Below are positions 35,198 to 41,000 of a stretch of DNA of 41,000 bases, piece after piece. Position numbers and translations under genes: made by a program. Source of the DNA: Apostichopus japonicus (taxonomy: Eukaryota > Echinodermata > Holothuroidea > Aspidochirotida > Stichopodidae); contig NC_092571.1 in the NCBI RefSeq assembly GCF_037975245.1, positions 28,391,064 through 28,432,063 on the forward strand, written 5' to 3'. The notes under the pieces are model-generated. The model was given only the letters and a program-made list of their open reading frames with translations, had not been told where the DNA came from and did not search any database. Every line of letters begins with the position of its first letter. Within the stretch, counting starts at the first letter, position 1.

Positions 35198-36755
35198 CAG
35201 CTATGATAACCCTAAACAAGGACGCCAGCGCCGACGTCAACATTTGAGGAGCTTTTTTACCACCTTAGGTCAAATGGAAATCAGTCAAAGTTATAATCGA
35301 TGGATAGCCCTATCTGTGACCTTTTATCACCGGATGTCCCGTTCCCACCGGATGCCCGGTTTTGCTGTAGCGTGACGTCACATCGACCCACTTTTCGACA
35401 TGTCTCTACCTATATCTCAACAACGGAACATCCGATCGTTTCCAAAATAACACCAATAGATTCGGCATGTCCGAAACTATCGGTAACAATATTTTCATGT
35501 ATTTCGCGTGATTTTTAATTTCTGACGTCATCGGGTGGTGGCGCTATTTTCGGCGAAGAATTCAAATTCACCCAATTTGCTCGAAATTTCAGATTTAGGT
35601 AGAAATGATAATTAGAAATAATATAAACGTCGTTTTATGCAATTCCGGTCTTTGATGATATTTTTTATATTTTTTTAACATATTTTTTCTTTAATATTTT
35701 ATTTTGGCCGCCATTTTGTCAAACATTGATGATTTTTTTTGAAATTCACAGAATCAATAGAACATGTCCTGACCTATTTTTGCTGCTATATAAAAGGCAA
35801 TCGATTATCTGGTTTTATAATGATCGACAATATTGCGTTTGGTGACGTCACTTCCGGTCAGAATAAAAAAGGGTCAAAAGCGGAACTTATTTTGTACCGA
35901 CTCAAGTGATAAGTCTTCGGTGTGAGTTACAGGTCGATAGCTTATTCCTCCCGTCTCAGAAACGGACCCCTAGGTAAAACTTTAAAGCGCCCTCATTCAG
36001 AAAGTAAACGACTTGAAACAAGTTTAAGATAATCACGTGATAGTACGCATCGAGTTACATCACGACACCAATTTGTGTCTCGAAAAACCATATCGTGTAC
36101 ACACAGGAGTCGAATATGCTAACCCCAAGCTAACCCTAGCTAACCCTAGGGGTTGGGGTTAACTTTGAGTGGCAGCCATCTTGGATTGGTATGACCTCAG
36201 GTCAAAAAAAAACTTTTGACCATTTTTGGTGGTCCGACTTATCATATCCAATAAAAAATTTAAAAAAATGATGAACTAAATTTTTGACCTCTGATTGACC
36301 TTTGACCCGATGACCTCATGGCCGAAATTTTTCAGGTGACCATTCCTTATGACCTCACACGTCATCGTTGCAAGTTTCGTGGAAATCGGTCACTCTCACG
36401 ATTTTTGAGATTTATTTGAATTAACGACATTTTTGACCTTTGACCCCCCATAAGACATGAACCGGAAGTGACATATACTTGCCCTTTGCATATGTCAGTG
36501 CCCTATTGACCCTTAACATCCACAAGAAATTTGGAGGTCAGAGGTCAAAGTTTACGAGTTTCGACCATAACCCCAGGAGTGGTCATCTACTCAAATAAAA
36601 TCAAGAGGTAGTATACCAACTAACATGAATTTTTTGGCTGTAAAAAAAAGTCATGTGACCCAAACTGACCGGAAGTGTTGGTGGGTGTACTGTGACAACA
36701 GTTCAGCCCTTTGACCAAATATCGGCCCCCTGTGACCCCCACTTTTGGAAATAGC
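35198..36755 (+). repeat. block B, unit 5 (telomere-proximal)
   Basis: Diverged copy in which both DR1 elements are still exact (36296-36308 and 36434-36446), although the sequence just before the second has changed. The TGACGTCA sites also persist. Confidence 0.9.
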
Positions 36756-36763
36756 CCCAAAAA

Positions 36764-36806
36764 ATGGACACTCGGGACCTGGAAATGGACGGTCGGGACC
36801 TAGGCA
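36764..36806 (+). repeat. minisatellite C, unit 5 (two copies)
   Basis: One GGACACTCGGGACCTGGA and one GGACGGTCGGGACCTAGG copy, then the repeat organisation ends. Confidence 0.9.
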
Positions 36807-37058
36807 CCTATTACATAACAAATTTTTTTGGTCACTTCCGGTCAACTTTTTTGAAATTTTTTTCACCTTGGGTCACTCTACGCCCCGAGGCGCATCTTTT
36901 AAAATTTTTTTAAAATTTTTTTGGGGGTGGCAAAATTTTTTTTTTTGACCCCCCAGGGGGGTCCCGTGGGGGGGACACTGGCGAAAAAAAAATTTTGATG
37001 TTAGGACATTTTGGACAAATGGGACTTAAAAATGGACGGTCGGGACCTGGGGTCCTAA
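36807..37058 (+). other. telomere-adjacent transition sequence
   Basis: About 250 bp present once in the window. It has ACTTCCGGTCA, long T runs alternating with G/C runs (GGGGGGTCCCGTGGGGGGG), and one last GGACGGTCGGGACCTGG minisatellite copy at about 37034-37050, just before the array. It is the position where a TERRA-type promoter would be expected; that role is inference. Confidence 0.6.
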
Positions 37059-40000
37059 TTAGGGTTAGGGTTAGGGTTAGGGTTAGGGTTAGGGTTAGGG
37101 TTAGGGTTAGGGTTAGGGTTAGGGTTAGGGTTAGGGTTAGGGTTAGGGTTAGGGTTAGGGTTAGGGTTAGGGTTAGGGTTAGGGTTAGGGTTAGGGTTAG
37201 GGTTAGGGTTAGGGTTAGGGTTAGGGTTAGGGTTAGGGTTAGGGTTAGGGTTAGGGTTAGGGTTAGGGTTAGGGTTAGGGTTAGGGTTAGGGTTAGGGTT
37301 AGGGTTAGGGTTAGGGTTAGGGTTAGGGTTAGGGTTAGGGTTAGGGTTAGGGTTAGGGTTAGGGTTAGGGTTAGGGTTAGGGTTAGGGTTAGGGTTAGGG
37401 TTAGGGTTAGGGTTAGGGTTAGGGTTAGGGTTAGGGTTAGGGTTAGGGTTAGGGTTAGGGTTAGGGTTAGGGTTAGGGTTAGGGTTAGGGTTAGGGTTAG
37501 GGTTAGGGTTAGGGTTAGGGTTAGGGTTAGGGTTAGGGTTAGGGTTAGGGTTAGGGTTAGGGTTAGGGTTAGGGTTAGGGTTAGGGTTAGGGTTAGGGTT
37601 AGGGTTAGGGTTAGGGTTAGGGTTAGGGTTAGGGTTAGGGTTAGGGTTAGGGTTAGGGTTAGGGTTAGGGTTAGGGTTAGGGTTAGGGTTAGGGTTAGGG
37701 TTAGGGTTAGGGTTAGGGTTAGGGTTAGGGTTAGGGTTAGGGTTAGGGTTAGGGTTAGGGTTAGGGTTAGGGTTAGGGTTAGGGTTAGGGTTAGGGTTAG
37801 GGTTAGGGTTAGGGTTAGGGTTAGGTTAGGGTTAGGGTTAGGGTTAGGGTTAGGGTTAGGGTTAGGGTTAGGGTTAGGGTTAGGGTTAGGGTTAGGGTTA
37901 GGGTTAGGGTTAGGGTTAGGGTTAGGGTTAGGTTAGGGTTAGGGTTAGGTTAGGGTTAGGGTTAGGGTTAGGGTTAGGGTTAGGGTTAGGGTAGGGTTAG
38001 GGTTAGGGTTAGGGTTAGGTTAGGGTTAGGGTTAGGTTAGGGTTAGGGTTAGGGTTAGGGTTAGGGTTAGGGTTAGGGTTAGGGTTAGGGTTAGGGTTAG
38101 GGGTTAGGGTTAGGGTTAGGGTTAGGGTTAGGGTTAGGGTTAGGGTTAGGGTTAGGGTTAGGGTTAGGGTTAGGGTTAGGGTTAGGGTTAGGGTTAGGGT
38201 TAGGGTTAGGGTTAGGGTTAGGGTTAGGGTTAGGGTTAGGGTTAGGGTTAGGGTTAGGGTTAGGGTTAGGGTTAGGGTTAGGGTTAGGGTTAGGGTTAGG
38301 GTTAGGGTTAGGGTTAGGGTTAGGGTTAGGGTTAGGGTTAGGGTTAGGGTTAGGGTTAGGTTAGGGTTAGGGTTAGGGTTAGGGTTAGGGTTAGGGTTAG
38401 GGTTAGGGTTAGGGTTAGGGTTAGGGTTAGGGTTAGGGTTAGGGTTAGGGTTAGGGTTAGGGTTAGGGTTAGGGTTAGGGTTAGGGTTAGGGTTAGGGTT
38501 AGGGTTAGGGTTAGGGTTAGGGTTAGGGTTAGGGTTAGGGTTAGGGTTAGGTTAGGGTTAGGGTTAGGGTTAGGGTTAGGGTTAGGTTAGGGTTAGGGTT
38601 AGGGTTAGGGTTAGGGTTAGGGTTAGGGTTAGGGTTAGGGTTAGGGTTAGGGTTAGGGTTAGGGTTAGGGTTAGGGTTAGGGTTAGGGTTAGGGTTAGGG
38701 TTAGGGTTAGGGTTAGGGTTAGGGTTAGGGTTAGGGTTAGGGTTAGGGTTAGGGTTAGGGTTAGGGTTAGGGTTAGGGTTAGGGTTAGGGTTAGGGTTAG
38801 GGTTAGGGTTAGGGTTAGGGTTAGGGTTAGGGTTAGGGTTAGGGTTAGGGTTAGGGTTAGGGTTAGGGTTAGGGTTAGGGTTAGGGTTAGGGTTAGGGTT
38901 AGGGTTAGGGTTAGGGTTAGGGTTAGGGTTAGGGTTAGGGTTAGGGTTAGGGTTAGGGTTAGGGTTAGGGTTAGGGTTAGGGTTAGGGTTAGGGTTAGGG
39001 TTAGGGTTAGGGTTAGGGTTAGGGTTAGGGTTAGGGTTAGGGTTAGGGTTAGGGTTAGGGTTAGGGTTAGGGTTAGGGTTAGGGTTAGGGTTAGGGTTAG
39101 GGTTAGGGTTAGGGTTAGGGTTAGGGTTAGGGTTAGGGTTAGGGTTAGGGTTAGGGTTAGGGTTAGGGTTAGGGTTAGGGTTAGGGTTAGGGTTAGGGTT
39201 AGGGTTAGGGTTAGGGTTCGGGTAGGGTTAGGGTTAGGGTTAGGGTTAGGGTTAGGGTTAGGGTTAGGGTTAGGGTTAGGTTAGGGTTAGGGTTAGGGTT
39301 AGGGTTAGGGTTAGGGTTAGGGTTAGGGTTAGGGTTAGGGTTAGGGTTAGGGTTAGGGTTAGGGTTAGGGTTAGGGTTAGGGTTAGGGTTAGGGTTAGGG
39401 TTAGGGTTAGGGTTAGGGTTAGGGTTAGGGTTAGGGTTAGGGTTAGGGTTAGGGTTAGGGTTAGGGTTAGGGTTAGGTAGGTTAGGGTTAGGGTTAGGGT
39501 TAGGGTTAGGGTTAGGGTTAGGGTTAGGGTTAGGGTTAGGGTTAGGGTTAGGGTTAGGGTTAGGGTTAGGTTAGGGTTAGGGTTAGGGTTAGGGTTAGGT
39601 TAGGGTTAGGGTTAGGGTTAGGGTTAGGGTTAGGTTAGGGTTAGGGTTAGGGTTAGGGTTAGGGTTAGGGTTAGGGTTAGGGTTAGGGTTAGGGTTAGGG
39701 TTAGGGTTAGGGTTAGGGTTAGGGTTAGGGTTAGGGTTAGGGTTAGGGTTAGGGTTAGGGTTAGGGTTAGGGTTAGGGTTAGGGTTAGGGTTAGGGTTAG
39801 GTTGGGTTAGGGTTAGGGTTAGGGTTAGGGTTAGGGTTAGGGTTAGGGTTAGGGTTAGGGTTAGGGTTAGGGTTAGGGTTAGGGTTAGGGTTAGGTTAGG
39901 GTTAGGGTTAGGGTTAGGGTTAGGGTTAGGGTTAGGTTAGGGTTAGGGTTAGGTTGGGTTAGGGTTAGGGTTAGGGTTAGGGTTAGGGTTAGGGTTAGGG

Positions 40001-41000
40001 TTAGGGTTAGGGTTAGGGTTAGGGTTAGGGTTAGGGTTAGGGTTAGGGTTAGGGTTAGGGTTAGGGTTAGGGTTAGGGTTAGGGTTAGGGTTAGGGTTAG
40101 GGTTAGGGTTAGGGTTAGGTTAGGGTTAGGGTAGGGTTAGGGTTAGGGTTAGGGTTAGGGTTAGGGTTAGGGTTAGGGTTAGGGTTAGGTTAGGGTTAGG
40201 GTTAGGGTTAGGGTTAGGGTTAGGGTTAGGGTTAGGGTTAGGTTAGGGTTAGGGTTAGGGTTAGGGTTAGGGTTAGGGTTAGGGTTAGGGTTAGGGTTAG
40301 GGTTAGGGTTAGGGTTAGGGTTAGGGTTAGGGTTAGGGTTAGGGTTAGGGTTAGGGTTAGGGTTAGGGTTAGGGTTAGGGTTAGGGTTAGGGTTAGGGTT
40401 AGGGTTAGGTTAGGGTTAGGGTTAGGGTTAGGGTTAGGGTTAGGGTTAGGGTTAGGGTTAGGGTTAGGGTTAGGGTTAGGTTAGGGTTAGGGTTAGGGTT
40501 AGGGTTAGGGTTAGGTTAGGGTTAGGGTTAGGGTTAGGGTTAGGGTTAGGGTTAGGGTTAGGGTTAGGGTTAGGGTTAGGGTTAGGGTTAGGGTTAGGGT
40601 TAGGGTTAGGGTTAGGGTTAGGGTTAGGGTTAGGGTTAGGGTTAGGGTTAGGGTTAGGGTTAGGGTTAGGGTTAGGGTTAGGGTTAGGGTTAGGGTTAGG
40701 GTTAGGGTTAGGTTAGGGTTAGGGTTAGGGTTAGGGTTAGGGTTAGGGTTAGGGTTAGGGTTAGGGTTAGGGTTAGGGTTAGGGTTAGGGTTAGGGTTAG
40801 GGTTAGGGTTAGGGTTAGGTTAGGGTTAGGGTTAGGGTTAGGGTTAGGGTTAGGGTTAGGGTTAGGGTTAGGGTTAGGGTTAGGGGTTAGGGTTAGGGTT
40901 AGGGTTAGGGTTAGGGTTAGGGTTAGGGTTAGGGTTAGGGTTAGGGTTAGGGTTAGGGTTAGGGTTAGGGTTAGGGTTAGGGTTAGGGTTAGGGTTAGGG
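37059..41000 (+). repeat. terminal telomere array (TTAGGG)n
   Basis: At least 3.94 kb (about 657 repeats) of TTAGGG with the G-rich strand running 5' to 3' toward the right edge, as required for a right chromosome end. The first ~760 bp is perfect. Beyond about 37822 there are scattered TTAGG, TAGGG, TTAGGGG (near 38099 and 40881), TTGGG (near 39802 and 39954) and one TTCGGG (near 39217). The array reaches the window edge, so its full length is unknown. The long VR-repeat open frame through it is an artefact of the hexamer. Confidence 0.99.

Larger units (their letters stand above)
22626..36806 (+). repeat. higher-order subtelomeric repeat, five units (~3.25 kb full period)
   Basis: Five head-to-tail units begin near 22626, 24129, 27366, 30618 and 34282. 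Common landmarks recur at offsets of about 1506, 3234, 3251 and 3663 bp. A full unit is A + B + C + D. Unit 1 is A + D only. Unit 4 has six D subrepeats instead of four, which accounts for its extra ~414 bp. Unit 5 is A + B + C and stops at the telomere-side transition. Units 2, 3 and 4 look nearly identical by eye; unit 5 is most diverged. No transposase, reverse transcriptase, terminal repeats or target duplications were seen, so this is a satellite-type subtelomeric repeat. Confidence 0.95.

Noticed and set aside
25026-35375. 64-codon frame starting MFFTGSSY, repeated four times
   Set aside because: It crosses the A/B block boundary, is very short, and its conservation is that of the surrounding DNA.
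22626-36806. Transposon or retroelement origin of the ~3.25-kb unit
   Set aside because: No reverse transcriptase, transposase, terminal repeats, target duplications or poly-A tail were seen, and the copies are strictly head to tail.
36995-37936. 313-codon open frame of alternating Val-Arg then Leu-Gly
   Set aside because: It is the translation of TTAGGG repeats, changing residues only where one base is lost. It is not a gene.
1-41000. CRISPR arrays, bacterial operons, phage or viral genes
   Set aside because: The introns, telomere and repeat content are eukaryotic; the tandem arrays have no constant-repeat/variable-spacer pattern, and no viral protein was recognised.

Overview
This is a eukaryotic chromosome end, probably from an invertebrate deuterostome such as an echinoderm; that placement is inference. 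Two observations support it. The right edge is a long uninterrupted TTAGGG array, which argues against arthropods (TTAGG) and nematodes (TTAGGC). The one large gene is a 14-coding-exon, vertebrate-like PEX5 with AT-rich introns of about 0.1-2.7 kb and tRNA-derived repeats. No bacterial operons, CRISPR arrays or phage genes are present.

Region 1 (1-20.8 kb) is ordinary gene-bearing DNA. The first 4.15 kb is non-coding flank. From 18851 down to 4154, on the minus strand, lies a complete PEX5 gene, the cycling receptor for peroxisomal matrix proteins. I rebuilt 14 coding exons with GT-AG junctions in phase, giving 628 residues: a conserved N-terminal cysteine, an LVxEF motif, eight WxxxF/Y pentapeptides, and a C-terminal TPR domain. 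Candidate non-coding 5' exons lie at about 20.1 and 20.65-20.7 kb. Its introns hold minisatellites, tRNA-like elements, a two-copy dispersed repeat and, in intron 4, an intact THAP zinc-finger ORF on the same strand.

Region 2 (20.8-37.06 kb) is subtelomere. It opens with a 0.28-kb interstitial telomere-like block mixing TTAGGG and TTAGGGGG. A minisatellite follows, built on GGACGGTCGGGAC. After it come five tandem higher-order units. A full unit is about 3.25 kb: block A (about 0.9 kb), block B (about 1.55 kb), a short minisatellite C, and an array D of 171- or 205-bp subrepeats. Unit 1 lacks B and C; unit 5 lacks D and abuts the telomere-side transition. Block B is unusually rich in transcription-factor-like motifs: three TGACGTCA palindromes, ETS- and YY1-like sites, and a dense cluster of nuclear-receptor half-sites with two exact GGGTCAAAGGTCA (DR1) elements per unit.

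Region 3 (37.06-41.0 kb) is the telomere, at least 3.94 kb in the orientation expected for a right-hand end. The first roughly 760 bp is perfect; variant repeats appear only further out.

The best candidates for something undescribed are the DR1/CRE-rich higher-order subtelomeric repeat, the reuse of the same minisatellite at both telomeric junctions, and a PEX5 splice acceptor copied five times within a tandem repeat.
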